45,642 nt of DNA from Clostridia bacterium (lineage in GTDB: Bacteria; Bacillota; DSM-521; Neomoorellales; SLTJ01): the NCBI GenBank assembly GCA_024653205.1, contig JANLFO010000019.1:1-45642 (forward strand), given 5' to 3'. Position 1 is the first letter of the stretch. Every line of letters starts with the position of its first letter. This document shows positions 25,395 through 33,351 of the stretch, piece after piece. The translations under genes and the position numbers were made by a program. The notes under the pieces are model-generated. The model had not been told where the DNA came from and ran no database searches. It was given only the letters and a program-made list of their open reading frames with translations.

Positions 25395-26244
25395 GGCTCC
25401 CCACCTCCACCAAGGCGTTGTCGATGAGTCTGGTCCGTCCAATCCACACCGCCAGCGCCAGCACGACCGGCTCTTCCAGAACTTCTATCTCCGCCAAATC
25501 GCGGGCCCGCCGAACCTCGGCGTAGTCCACCCTGGCCAAAGGATACCGCCCGACGGTCTCCCGCATTAAACGCTCGATTTCCCCCGCCCGCCGCTCGCCC
25601 CCGGCGATGGCCTTCTGGGCCGCTTCCAGCGCCCGAATGAGGCAGTTCGCCTGCGCCCGCTCCTCGGGGTTCAAGTAGACGTTCCGGGAACTGGCAGCCA
25701 GGCCGTCCGGTTCCCGCACGGTGGGGCAGATCACTACTTTAAGCGGCCAAAAGAGGTCCGCCGCCATGCGCGAAATTACCAGCGCCTGTTGGTAGTCTTT
25801 CTGGCCGAAATAGGCCACATCCGGCTGTACTATGTTGAACAGTTTGGCCACCACCGTGGTAACCCCCCGGAAGTGGCCGGGACGGGACCGGCCGCAAAGG
25901 GGCTCGGTCAGCCCCACTACCTCCACATGGGTAGCATATCCCGACGGATACATGGCCTCGGTGGTGGGTATGAAGAGCACGTCTACTCCCACCTGTTCGG
26001 CCAGGGCGGCATCGCGCTCCAGGTCCCGGGGATAGCGGGCAAAATCCTCCTGAGGACCGAACTGCAGGGGATTGACAAAAAGGCTGACCACCACCCGGTC
26101 GCACTCTTGCCGCGCCCGGCGCATCAGGCTCAGGTGCCCTTCGTGGAAGTAGCCCATGGTGGGCACAAGCCCCACCCTAAGCCCCTTCTGCTTCTCTCCC
26201 AGGCTGTAGCCTTGCATCTCCCCGAGATCAACGATCCTTCGCAC
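25369..26244 (-). CDS. panC: Pantothenate synthetase
   Basis: PanC joins pantoate and beta-alanine with ATP. The 291-residue protein has the nucleotidyltransferase HxGH motif in [17 protein letters not shown], then [20 protein letters not shown], the pantoate region [35 protein letters not shown] and the KMSKS-like ASSRNVYL. It overlaps the DUF2520 gene by 17 bases and panD by 26. No panB gene, needed to make ketopantoate, is in this cluster. Confidence 0.96.
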   Translation of the reverse strand: MRRIVDLGEMQGYSLGEKQKGLRVGLVPTMGYFHEGHLSLMRRARQECDRVVVSLFVNPLQFGPQEDFARYPRDLERDAALAEQVGVDVLFIPTTEAMYPSGYATHVEVVGLTEPLCGRSRPGHFRGVTTVVAKLFNIVQPDVAYFGQKDYQQALVISRMAADLFWPLKVVICPTVREPDGLAASSRNVYLNPEERAQANCLIRALEAAQKAIAGGERRAGEIERLMRETVGRYPLARVDYAEVRRARDLAEIEVLEEPVVLALAVWIGRTRLIDNALVEVGSHVAGNDEV

Positions 26245-27121
26245 CGGCCATCCCCCCGAGTACCCTCACCATTTTTGCCGCCTCACCCGTGCTAATGCTG
26301 CCCTTGCGCATTGCCAGCATCAGCGTATACACGCCCAACAGGCTGTAGAGCGGCTCGAGATCCGGCAACTTCTCCTTCATGGACCGGATATGCTCCTCCA
26401 CCGTCCCCACGTCTCCCCGACTTATCGGGCCGGTGAGAGCCTCCGGTATGCCCAGCTTGGCAATATTCTCCAGGGTTCCCCGGATCAAAGGATACAGCGC
26501 CTGGGGAAACATCTCGGGAGGCAGGCCGGCTGCGGTCATCAAGGCTTGGGCCAGGTGCATCAGAGCGACCAGGTAATTAGAGGCTACGCAGGCCGCAGCG
26601 TGGTAGAGGGGCTTGGCCGCGGCATCGATGTAGAATAGCCGGGCCCCGATATCGCGCACGATTTCCTCCCCTACCGGGTACGCCTCCTTATCCCCTTCCA
26701 GGCTGAATACCGCCTGGGGAAGGTTTACCCGACCCTGTTCGGGAGTGGGACAAGACTGAAGGGGGTGCAGGCTGAGGGTGTGGGCTCCGAATTTCTTGGC
26801 CGGAGCCAGAACGCCTGCCGGTTGCGAGCCGCTGGTGTGAATGACCACCTGGCCGGCATGAAAACCCTTTGCATCGGCAATCTCCTCGGCCACCCGGCCG
26901 ATCAGTTCATCCTTGACGGTGACGAAAAGCACCTCGGCCTCACGGGCCAACTCCTCCGCCCGCGCGAACCCGACCGTGCCGAGCAAGTCTGCCGCCCGGG
27001 CGGTAGAGGCAGGAGTGCTGTTCTTCACTCCGCACAGGGGATATCCCCTATCCCGAAGGAGTAGACCGATGGCCCCGCCTACTCTGCCGGCACCGACAAT
27101 GCCCACCCTGGGCTTGGTCAT
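26228..27121 (-). CDS. Rossmann-fold DUF2520 protein, candidate ketopantoate-reductase-like enzyme
   Basis: A 297-residue protein from ATG 27121 (MTKPRVGIVGAGRVGGAIGL), which has GGAGG 8 bases upstream; a longer frame runs into the terminator at 27143-27175. The N-terminal GxGxxG motif GAGRVGGA (9-16) binds a dinucleotide, and VTVKDELIGRVAEEI and IHTSGSQPAGVLAP follow. The C-terminal DUF2520 domain is helical (LYHAAACVASNYLVALMHLAQ). The fold resembles ProC and ketopantoate reductases. Its coupling to panC (17-base overlap) suggests it supplies pantoate, but this is inference and not shown by sequence. Confidence 0.72.
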   Translation of the reverse strand: MTKPRVGIVGAGRVGGAIGLLLRDRGYPLCGVKNSTPASTARAADLLGTVGFARAEELAREAEVLFVTVKDELIGRVAEEIADAKGFHAGQVVIHTSGSQPAGVLAPAKKFGAHTLSLHPLQSCPTPEQGRVNLPQAVFSLEGDKEAYPVGEEIVRDIGARLFYIDAAAKPLYHAAACVASNYLVALMHLAQALMTAAGLPPEMFPQALYPLIRGTLENIAKLGIPEALTGPISRGDVGTVEEHIRSMKEKLPDLEPLYSLLGVYTLMLAMRKGSISTGEAAKMVRVLGGMAGAKDR

Positions 27122-27142
27122 GGCGTGGGCCTCCTTTCGCAT

Positions 27143-27175
27143 AAAAAACCCCCGGGACAAAGCCGGGGGCTTTTT
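27143..27175 (-). terminator. Terminator-like hairpin just before the pantothenate genes
   Basis: A 7-bp stem, CCCCCGG (27149-27155) / CCGGGGG (27163-27169) with a 7-base loop, is flanked by six A and five T, so it can act on both strands. On the minus strand its U-run ends about 20 bases before the DUF2520 start. No promoter fits between, so it probably acts as an attenuator or partial terminator. Confidence 0.8.
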
Positions 27176-27196
27176 CCTATCCTCCGTCTCGGTCCC

Positions 27197-27742
27197 TTAC
27201 GGATCCAAGCGGTACTCTTTCGGGGCCCGTTCATGGGGTCCGTAGTAAATTGTAGCACTACTCGGCTGCCACGGCAAGACGGCCTCGGAGAATTTTTGCC
27301 GGCTCAGCTCTGCCACCGTCTTTCCGTTGGGCAAGCGCAGATCCGAGGCGATTTCCGCCAATGGTATAAGCACAAAGGCCCTGCCGTACAGACCGGCGTG
27401 GGGAACCTCGAGGTCCGCCTCCTTGATGACCTGGCTGCCGTAAAGCAGCACATCCACGTCGATTATCCGCGGCCCCCACCGCTCGGCGGCAACCCGCCCC
27501 ATAATACTCTCCACGCGCTTGGCTGCATGGAGCAGACCGCGGGCGCTGAGCAGGGTGTCCACCGCCAGTACCTGGTTCAGGAACCAGGGCTGGTCCTTCC
27601 TTCCCACCGGCTCGGTGAGGTAAAGGCCGGAGGCCCGGCGCAGCACCACTCCGGGGGTCAGGCCCAGCATTTGCCTGGCACGGGCCAGGTTCTTTTCCCG
27701 ATCACCCTGGTTGGACCCCAGTCCCAGGTAGGCGGTAACCAT
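27197..27742 (-). CDS. folK: 6-hydroxymethyl-7,8-dihydropterin pyrophosphokinase
   Basis: FolK (HPPK) transfers pyrophosphate from ATP to the pterin before FolP acts. The 181-residue protein has the signatures LGLGSNQGDREKNL (6-19), TEPVGRKDQPWFLNQV and WGPRIIDVDVLLYG, which carries the metal-binding aspartates. VPHAGLYGRAFVLIPLAEIA follows. The last 25 or so residues are longer than in minimal HPPKs. It starts 15 bases past folB. A possible internal promoter near its 3' end (27249-27277) would serve the pantothenate genes. Confidence 0.95.
   Translation of the reverse strand: MVTAYLGLGSNQGDREKNLARARQMLGLTPGVVLRRASGLYLTEPVGRKDQPWFLNQVLAVDTLLSARGLLHAAKRVESIMGRVAAERWGPRIIDVDVLLYGSQVIKEADLEVPHAGLYGRAFVLIPLAEIASDLRLPNGKTVAELSRQKFSEAVLPWQPSSATIYYGPHERAPKEYRLDP
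27249..27277 (-). promoter_or_regulatory. Possible internal promoter for the pantothenate operon
   Basis: TTGCCG (27277-27272), a 17-base spacer and TACAAT (27254-27249), within the 3' part of folK. A transcript from about 27242 would have a leader of roughly 120 bases containing the terminator at 27143-27175 before the DUF2520 gene. Confidence 0.5.
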
Positions 27743-27757
27743 TCGGATGCTCTCCCC

Positions 27758-28126
27758 CTAGCCCCGCCGGCGTCGGATCTCCACTCCGAACTGGGCGTAG
27801 TCCCCCTTTACGGGCGGCTGCGGCTTTCTTACCCGTACCAGCACTTCTTCTACCGGATAGGCAGCCAGAATGCGCGAGGCCACCGCCTGGGCCAGGCTTT
27901 CCAGGAGGGCATACTTGTCCTCCTCCACCGTCTTTCTCACCAATTCGTATACCCGGGCGTAGTCTACGGTCAGGCCCAAATCGTCTTCCCGGCCCGCAGC
28001 GGCCAGGTCAAGATACAGTTCTACATCCACCAGGAAAACCTGGCCCCGCCGCTTCTCCTGGGGCAACAGTCCGTGGAAGGCATAAAAACGCAGACCTTCC
28101 AGGAGAATCTTGTCCATCGGCATCAC
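27758..28126 (-). CDS. folB: Dihydroneopterin aldolase
   Basis: FolB releases glycolaldehyde from dihydroneopterin to give the HPPK substrate. The 122-residue protein has ILLEGLRFYAFHGLLPQEKRRGQVFLVDVEL with the conserved Tyr/His region and glutamate. VDYARVYELVRKTVEE, LLESLAQAVASRIL (the substrate-binding glutamate) and VRVRKPQPPVKGDYAQFGVEI follow, all typical. It overlaps the folP stop by 4 bases, so folP-folB-folK are translated as a unit in pathway-enzyme order. Confidence 0.95.
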   Translation of the reverse strand: MMPMDKILLEGLRFYAFHGLLPQEKRRGQVFLVDVELYLDLAAAGREDDLGLTVDYARVYELVRKTVEEDKYALLESLAQAVASRILAAYPVEEVLVRVRKPQPPVKGDYAQFGVEIRRRRG

Positions 28127-29313
28127 CGCCGTACCACGGCATCGGTCATACGCGCCACCCTCACCATGGCCTTCACGTCGTGCACCCGGATGATGTCCGC
28201 GCCGAAGGCAATGCCCAGGGCCACGGTGGCCGCCGTGCCCTCCAACCGCTCTTCCACGGGCAGCCCCAGGGTGTTGCCGATTACCGATTTTCGCGAGGTG
28301 CCGATAAGTATGGGTAAACCCAGGCTGCGCAGCTCCGGCAGGCGGTGCAAAACCTCCAGGTTCTGCTCCGTATCCTTTCCGAAACCGATGCCCGGGTCGG
28401 CGATTAGCCGGTCCCGGGTCAGGCCGCTGCGTTCCGCAATTTCGATGCCCCGGCGCAGGAACCGGAGTATATCCCCCATCAGGTCACGATATTCGCGGTG
28501 TTCCTGATTATGCATCAGGATGACCGGGGCACCGTAGCGGGCCGCCACCCGGGCCAAGTCGGGATCGGCCTGCAGACCCCACTGGTCGTTGATCAGGTGG
28601 GCGCCCGTTTCCAGGGCGCGCCGGGCAACCTCTGCCCGCCAGGTGTCCACGGAGATGGGTGCCTCCACCGTCTCCGCCAAACGGCCGAGCACCGGCGCGA
28701 GGCGCCTCCATTCCTCTTCTGCCGGCACCGGCGTGTGACCAGGACGGGTAGACACCCCCCCCACGTCGATGAGGTCGGCCCCCTCGGCCACCATTTCCTG
28801 AGCGCGGGCCAGCGCCTTGCCCGGATCCAGGTACAGGCCCCCGTCGGAAAAGGAATCGGGGGTTACGTTCAGGATGCCCATCACCAGCGTCCGCTCGCCC
28901 ACCACCAGGCGTCGCCCGCGGCAATCCAGCAGTCTCACCGGCCTGCCCTCCGCGTGCCGGAGCAGGGCCGATAGCTGCTCTGCCAGGCTCGGCAGGCCGA
29001 AGTACTGGTGCCGGAGCTTCTCCGTGAGGCGCTCGAACTGTCGAAGGGTGCCCATAAGAATGACTTCGCTCTTATCCGCGGTAAGCGCCATGACTTCGCG
29101 ACTTACCGCCGCCTCGCCTCCCAGGGACAGCATTTCCTGCTTGAGGATGTGGGCGGCCCGCAGGGGAATATTCTCCACCTTTATCACCCGGTGCACGGCC
29201 TTGGGAGCCATGATGGCCACCCCGGCTTCCTCCACCCCTATCGAGCGCAGCGCGGTCTCCGCCTCAGTCCGATTGGCGAGCTCCATTATGCGGGGGTTAT
29301 AGTCCCAGTCCAC
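28123..29313 (-). CDS. folP: Dihydropteroate synthase with N-terminal extension
   Basis: FolP condenses the pterin pyrophosphate with p-aminobenzoate. The catalytic TIM barrel starts near residue 140 with LVMGILNVTPDSFSDGG, then IDVGGVSTRPG, LINDQWG, VILMHNQ, DPGIGFGKD and ILIGTSRKS. About 135 residues precede it (KVENIPLRAAHILKQEMLSL, VILMGTLRQFERLTEKLR). Such long forms occur in Clostridia and the extension has no clear catalytic role. I take GTG 29313 (GGAGG 8 bases upstream) over TTG 29328, giving 396 residues. It lies downstream of fhs. Confidence 0.93.
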   Translation of the reverse strand: MDWDYNPRIMELANRTEAETALRSIGVEEAGVAIMAPKAVHRVIKVENIPLRAAHILKQEMLSLGGEAAVSREVMALTADKSEVILMGTLRQFERLTEKLRHQYFGLPSLAEQLSALLRHAEGRPVRLLDCRGRRLVVGERTLVMGILNVTPDSFSDGGLYLDPGKALARAQEMVAEGADLIDVGGVSTRPGHTPVPAEEEWRRLAPVLGRLAETVEAPISVDTWRAEVARRALETGAHLINDQWGLQADPDLARVAARYGAPVILMHNQEHREYRDLMGDILRFLRRGIEIAERSGLTRDRLIADPGIGFGKDTEQNLEVLHRLPELRSLGLPILIGTSRKSVIGNTLGLPVEERLEGTAATVALGIAFGADIIRVHDVKAMVRVARMTDAVVRR

Positions 29314-29388
29314 GCTCCAAGCCTCCAAGCAGGAAGGGGCCCCGGGCGACGGTTCCGAGACCCCCCGTTCTTTCTGCTTGCCCGAAAG

Positions 29389-31149
29389 CTAGAAAAGCCC
29401 CTTCACCTTGCCCGTCTCTACGTCTACGTCCACCCGGCGGAAGGCCGGATCCGAACTGGTCCCGGGCATGAGGCTGATGGCCCCGGTCACCGGGCAGACG
29501 AACTTGGCACCGGCAAAAATCAATACGTCGCGGACGGGCAGCACCCAACCCTTGGGAACCCCCTTGAGGTCGGGGTTGTGGCTGAGGCTCAGGTGGGTCT
29601 TGACCATCATGGTGGCAAAATCCCGCATTTCCGGATTGGACTCCACCCACTTGGCCTTGGCCTCCGCCTCCGGGGTCCAGCTCACACCGTCGGCGCCGTA
29701 CACTTCCTTGGCAATAACCTCCACCCGCTGCCGGAACGGCATATCCAGTGGGTACAGAAACTTGAAATCGACCGGCTCCTTGCAGGCATCCATAACCGCG
29801 TCCGCCAGCTCCAGAGCTCCTTCTCCGCCCTTAAGCCAGTGTTCGGACACGGCACAGCGCGCTCCCGCCTGCTCCACCAGCCGGCGCACCAGGGCGATTT
29901 CGTCCTTAGTATCGGTGTAGAAGGAGTTGAGGCACACCACCGGATTGGCTCCGGACTTCTTCACGATGTTGACGTGATGCAGCAGGTTCTCCACACCCTT
30001 CTCCAACAAAGGCAGGTTCTCCCGGGTGTATTCGTCGGGCAGCGGCCGGCCGGGAACCACCTTGGGCCCGCCGCCGTGCATCTTGAGGGCCCGGATGGTG
30101 GCCACCACTACCGCCACGTCCGGAACCAGTCCGCTGAGCCGGCACTTCACGTTCCAGAACTTCTCGTAGCCGATGTCCGCGGCGAAGCCGCTCTCGGTCA
30201 CGTGGTAGTCGAACATCTTGAGCCCGATGTAATCGCCGATAATCGAGGACTGCCCTACCGCGATGTTGGCAAACGGCCCGGCGTGCACCAGGCAGGGCTG
30301 GTACTCTACCGTGCACATCAACGTGGGATTAATGCTGTTGCGCATCCAGGCGGCCATGGCCCCGGCCACTTCCAGGTCCTCAGTGGTAACCGGGTTACCC
30401 CGGCGGTCAAAGGCCACTATTATCTTGCCCAGCCGTTCACGCAAGTCTTTTAGGTCCCGGGCCACGGCCAGAATGGCCATCAATTCCGAGCTGACTGAGA
30501 TCTGAAAACGAGAGGACATCATGAAGCCGTCCTGCTTGCCGCCGATACCGATGATTATGTTGCGCAGAGCCTGGGCGCAGAAGTCCATCACCCAGCCCAT
30601 CTCTACCCGCCTGGGATCTATGTCCAGGCGCCGGAGCCTGCGCTTGGCCAACTCGGCGTCATCGTAGTTGGCCTCATGCTGCATGCGGGCGGTTAGGGCC
30701 ACCATGGCCAGGTTGTGGGCGTTGGTTATGGCGTCAATGTCTCCGGTAAGGCCCAGAGAGAACTCGGTCATGGGGATCAGCAGGGCGTTCCCCCCGCCCG
30801 CGGCCGTACCTTTAATGTTCATGGTGGGTCCGCCTGAAGGTTGACGGATGCACCCGCCCACGTTCTTGCCCCGCCTGCCCAGCCCTTCCAACAGCCCCAT
30901 GGTGGTGGTAGTCTTGCCTTCGCCCAGCGGGGTAGGGGTGATGGCGGTGACGTCGATGTACTTGCCGTTGGGCCGGTCTTTCAACCGCTGCCAAACCTTG
31001 AGGTAATCCAGTCGGCAGATCCTTCCGTAAGGAATGATCTCGTCCTTTTGCAGCCCCAGCCGCTCACGCCATTCCTCCGGAGCAGGCATGTTCTTCTCCG
31101 CTTCGTCGGCGATTTGCCAGTCGGCCAACCTGGTGGGGTCATAAGCCAT
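29389..31149 (-). CDS. fhs: Formate--tetrahydrofolate ligase
   Basis: Fhs makes 10-formyl-THF from formate, ATP and THF, a C1 entry step in folate metabolism and the methyl branch of the Wood-Ljungdahl pathway. From ATG 31149 ([12 protein letters not shown]) it has 586 residues. The P-loop-like [16 protein letters not shown] is near residue 70, then [38 protein letters not shown]-type segments and the C-terminal [18 protein letters not shown]. The length is slightly above common forms because of N-terminal residues. Placement directly ahead of folP-folB-folK suggests a folate/C1 operon. An acetogenic or purine role cannot be told from this window. Confidence 0.97.
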   Translation of the reverse strand: MAYDPTRLADWQIADEAEKNMPAPEEWRERLGLQKDEIIPYGRICRLDYLKVWQRLKDRPNGKYIDVTAITPTPLGEGKTTTTMGLLEGLGRRGKNVGGCIRQPSGGPTMNIKGTAAGGGNALLIPMTEFSLGLTGDIDAITNAHNLAMVALTARMQHEANYDDAELAKRRLRRLDIDPRRVEMGWVMDFCAQALRNIIIGIGGKQDGFMMSSRFQISVSSELMAILAVARDLKDLRERLGKIIVAFDRRGNPVTTEDLEVAGAMAAWMRNSINPTLMCTVEYQPCLVHAGPFANIAVGQSSIIGDYIGLKMFDYHVTESGFAADIGYEKFWNVKCRLSGLVPDVAVVVATIRALKMHGGGPKVVPGRPLPDEYTRENLPLLEKGVENLLHHVNIVKKSGANPVVCLNSFYTDTKDEIALVRRLVEQAGARCAVSEHWLKGGEGALELADAVMDACKEPVDFKFLYPLDMPFRQRVEVIAKEVYGADGVSWTPEAEAKAKWVESNPEMRDFATMMVKTHLSLSHNPDLKGVPKGWVLPVRDVLIFAGAKFVCPVTGAISLMPGTSSDPAFRRVDVDVETGKVKGLF

Positions 31150-31312
31150 ACCGATCCGTTCCCCCTTCTTACCGCATCTCACCCCGAACCCGGCCACGGA
31201 TAACGAGCCTTGCCTATATGTAGCCGGGGACGGTTGACACTGTTATTTCGTCCTTGGCGGGGAGGAATCCTTCTCGTGGAACACCGTTCTGGACAGGCCC
31301 GGTACCGGCAAG

Positions 31313-31346
31313 AAAAAATGCGACCGGGCCATTTCCTACCCGGTCG
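31313..31346 (-). terminator. Terminator after the zinc-ribbon gene
   Basis: On the minus strand, an 8-bp stem CGACCGGG (31346-31339) / CCCGGTCG (31328-31321) with a 10-base loop is followed by CA and six T (31318-31313). It isolates the fhs operon from upstream transcription. I see no convincing promoter for fhs in 31150-31312. Confidence 0.85.
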
Positions 31347-31376
31347 AGGGTTCTGGTCCCGTGCTTTACATGTCAC

Positions 31377-31604
31377 CTACTTGTCTCGTCTCGCCTGACC
31401 CGCCGCCACTTCCGCCTCTACTGCAGTCAGATCTGCCCCGCAGTACGGGCAAATCCATGTGGAGTACGGCGATGCCGAGTAGGACGTGCCACCACAGTGC
31501 GGACACCGCTTACAGAACACGGCTCTCGGGGCAACCGCCCCACCACACCCCTTTACTTCAGAAGTTTCCCGCTCCGCTTCGCTCTTACGGTCAGATTGTA
31601 CCAC
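31377..31604 (-). CDS. Small zinc-ribbon protein
   Basis: A protein of up to 75 residues with two CxxC knuckles, CPHCGG and CPYCGADL, 16 residues apart (RCPHCGGTSYS...WICPYCGADL), a typical zinc ribbon of the kind found in small regulatory or structural proteins. The C-terminus is a charged helix (AVEAEVAAGQARRDK). A strong promoter predicts transcription starting about at the GTG at 31604, so either the mRNA is leaderless or translation starts at an inner GTG near FCKRC, giving about 47 residues. It is divergent from an XRE regulator. The function is unknown. Confidence 0.55.
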   Translation of the reverse strand: MVQSDRKSEAERETSEVKGCGGAVAPRAVFCKRCPHCGGTSYSASPYSTWICPYCGADLTAVEAEVAAGQARRDK

Positions 31605-31610
31605 ATACCG

Positions 31611-31639
31611 ATTATACTGGTCACTATACTAGTAGTCAA
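31611..31639 (-). promoter_or_regulatory. Sigma-A promoter of the zinc-ribbon gene, with overlapping direct repeat
   Basis: TTGACT (31639-31634), a 17-base spacer and TATAAT (31616-31611). The plus strand across it has two adjacent TATACT-type 12-mers (TATACTGGTCAC, TATACTAGTAGT, starting at 31613). Such a site could be an operator for the divergent XRE protein. Confidence 0.7.
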
Positions 31640-31708
31640 TATCGATCTGCACTCTTGGCGACTTTACATCCGCCCTGTTTCCGTCTAATGTTACCACAGG
31701 TGGTCCGA

Positions 31709-32086
31709 GTGCCAGAAAAGAAGGAGCCAACTCAGCTGGGCGGGCGTTTACGTTCCCTGCGTATAAGTCTGGGTCTTACTCAGGAACAACTGGCGGAGAG
31801 GGCCAACCTCCACTACAGCTACATAGGCCAAGTGGAACGAGGCGAAAAGACTCCGTCCTTGCGGACGCTCAAGCGTTTGGCCGAAGCCATGCACACGCGC
31901 GTAGAGTACCTGGTCGGGGAGACACCCACCTACGAGGACCAGACGGGGGACCTACGGCGCGAATTGCTGGCACTACTGAGTGACTGCCCCCCTCAAGAGC
32001 TACAGCTGATAATGGATATGATACGGGTCCTGGTTTTCCACCTGCGCGACCGTCGCGGCTTGCTTTCCGGCCCGGATGAAGGATAA
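31709..32086 (+). CDS. XRE-family helix-turn-helix regulator (SinR-like)
   Basis: A 125-residue DNA-binding protein. The start is GTG 31709 (MPEKKEPTQLGG) because AGGTGG lies 5 bases upstream; an ATG at 31688 has no SD. Residues 10-70 form the HTH: LRSLRISLGLTQEQLAERANLHYSYIGQVERGEKTPSLRTLKRLAEAM, where TQEQLAERANLHYSYIGQVE contains helices 2 and 3. The C-terminal half (DLRRELLALLSDCPPQELQLIMDMIRVLVFHL) is a helical multimerisation segment. It is divergent from the zinc-ribbon gene and convergent with veg. Target genes are unknown; the shared intergenic region is a likely one. Confidence 0.82.
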   Translation: MPEKKEPTQLGGRLRSLRISLGLTQEQLAERANLHYSYIGQVERGEKTPSLRTLKRLAEAMHTRVEYLVGETPTYEDQTGDLRRELLALLSDCPPQELQLIMDMIRVLVFHLRDRRGLLSGPDEG

Positions 32087-32087
32087 A

Positions 32088-32124
32088 AACTGAGGTTCGT
32101 CCCAGAGGCGGACGAACCTCAGTT
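32088..32124 (-). terminator. Convergent terminator between the XRE gene and veg
   Basis: A perfect 15-bp inverted repeat (AACTGAGGTTCGTCC at 32088-32102 and its complement at 32110-32124) with a 7-base loop. On the minus strand it is followed by a T-run, so it terminates veg well. On the plus strand the tail is poorer in T but it can serve the XRE gene. Confidence 0.88.
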
Positions 32125-32147
32125 GCTTCCTGCGTCTTCAGGGATGC

Positions 32148-32402
32148 CTATTCTTCTTCCTCCGAATAGGGAATTAACTTCACGGTTTCGGTGAGCACGT
32201 CGATGTAGCTGTAGGACACCCGCCGAACGGAGTCCCCCTTTTCGTCCAGCTTTACCACGAAGATATGGGGGTAGGTCTGCTCTAGCACGCCGACCCGCTC
32301 GACAACTTTCTTCCGGCCCCGGTTGGCCTGCAATCTCACCTTTTTACCTATACAGGCCTCCAGGTCCTGGCGGATTTCCGCCAATACCTTCTTTGCCGCC
32401 AC
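32148..32402 (-). CDS. veg: Veg family protein
   Basis: Veg is a small, highly expressed Firmicute protein linked in B. subtilis to biofilm-gene expression. The open frame starts at 32450, but that lies inside the promoter. The GTG at 32402, with AGGTGG 5 bases upstream, gives MAAKKVLAEIRQDLEACIGK and 84 residues, close to the 86 of Bacillus. Conserved parts are GKKVRLQANRGRKKVVERVG, TYPHIFVVKLDEKG and RVSYSYIDVLTETVKL. It sits in its usual neighbourhood near rsmA (ksgA). Confidence 0.92.
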   Translation of the reverse strand: MAAKKVLAEIRQDLEACIGKKVRLQANRGRKKVVERVGVLEQTYPHIFVVKLDEKGDSVRRVSYSYIDVLTETVKLIPYSEEEE

Positions 32403-32430
32403 TGCTGCCACCTTCCTCCCACTTTGGTTT

Positions 32431-32460
32431 ATTCTAGCCGCAACATCCACCCCATGTCAA
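32431..32460 (-). promoter_or_regulatory. Sigma-A promoter of veg
   Basis: TTGACA (32460-32455), an 18-base spacer and TAGAAT (32436-32431). The transcript starts near 32424, which fixes the veg start downstream at the GTG 32402. Confidence 0.8.
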
Positions 32461-32518
32461 GAGTCAGTATGCTGCCAACAACTCCCTAATGCGTGGCCGT
32501 GGCGCAAAGCGTATAATT

Positions 32519-32555
32519 GTGCCAACCGGTCTCTGGCTTTGGAGTTGGCACTTTT
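32519..32555 (+). promoter_or_regulatory. Hairpin with short T-run in the sleB leader
   Basis: GTGCCAAC (32519-32526) pairs with GTTGGCAC (32544-32551), followed by TTTT, 22 bases before the sleB ATG. A TATAAT hexamer (32512-32517) lies just before it without a matching sigma-A -35 box. It may be a weak attenuator or a sporulation-sigma promoter region. Confidence 0.4.
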
Positions 32556-32577
32556 CGCGCTCGAAGGAGGGAGGTCC

Positions 32578-33351
32578 ATGCACAAGGCTGCTGTCGCCGT
32601 GATGGGATTCCTACTGCTGTGGCTCTTGCTACCCGGAAGCTGGGCTCTGGCGGCAACAGGTTGGGTTTACACCGTTCAGCCCGGTGATACTCTTTTTGGG
32701 ATAGGAATCGGCAACGGGTTGAGCGTGAGTACCATTATGCAGGACAACCGGCTAACCAGTACGGTGATCAAACCCGGTCAGAAGTTGTGGTTGAGGTCAG
32801 ACGGGGGCTTTAGCTACCGCGTGCGACCGGGAGATACCCTCTACCGAATTGCCCGAAGCACCGAAAGTACGGTAGCTGCCATCCAGCGGGCCAACGGCCT
32901 CCGGAGCACCCTACTCTATCCGGGCCAGACCCTTTGGATACCGACCCGAACCACCCGGAGCCTGGCCAGCCGAAGCGGCCAGTCCCAACCTTCCTGGACT
33001 TCTTCCGACCTCTACTTGCTGGCGCGTCTGGTTTACGCCGAGGCCCGCGGGGAACCGTATGTGGGCCAGGTGGCGGTGGCCGCCGTGGTACTCAACCGGC
33101 TGGAGCACCCGGCTTTTCCCGATCGCATTTCTCAGATCATCTTTCAGCCCGGAGCCTTCACCGCCGTGGCCGATGGACAGATCTACTTGACCCCCGACGC
33201 CACCGCCATGCGCGCGGCGAGGGACGCCCTCCGGGGCTGGGACCCCACCGGAGGCGCCCTCTACTACTGGAACCCGGCCAAATCGAGCAACCGCTGGGTC
33301 TGGTCGCGAACCATTGTTGCCCGATACGGCAATCACGTTTTCGCCCTTTAG
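32578..33351 (+). CDS. sleB: Secreted LysM / SleB-type cell-wall hydrolase
   Basis: A 257-residue exported protein. The start at ATG 32578 has GGAGGGAGG upstream. A signal peptide covers about residues 1-26 (VMGFLLLWLLLPGSWALAA). Two LysM domains follow, WVYTVQPGDTLFGIGIGNGL and YRVRPGDTLYRIARSTEST, which bind peptidoglycan. The C-terminal hydrolase_2 (SleB) domain contains LYLLARLVYAEARGEPYVGQ with the catalytic glutamate, VAAVVLNRLEHPAFPD and GALYYWNPAKSSNRWVW. Such enzymes cleave cortex peptidoglycan during spore germination, or vegetative wall in related forms (CwlJ/SleB). The spore role is inferred. Confidence 0.9.
   Translation: MHKAAVAVMGFLLLWLLLPGSWALAATGWVYTVQPGDTLFGIGIGNGLSVSTIMQDNRLTSTVIKPGQKLWLRSDGGFSYRVRPGDTLYRIARSTESTVAAIQRANGLRSTLLYPGQTLWIPTRTTRSLASRSGQSQPSWTSSDLYLLARLVYAEARGEPYVGQVAVAAVVLNRLEHPAFPDRISQIIFQPGAFTAVADGQIYLTPDATAMRAARDALRGWDPTGGALYYWNPAKSSNRWVWSRTIVARYGNHVFAL

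Noticed and set aside
31231-31260. A plus-strand TTGACA near 31234 as a promoter
   Set aside because: No -10 hexamer follows at 16-18 bases and no plus-strand gene begins there.
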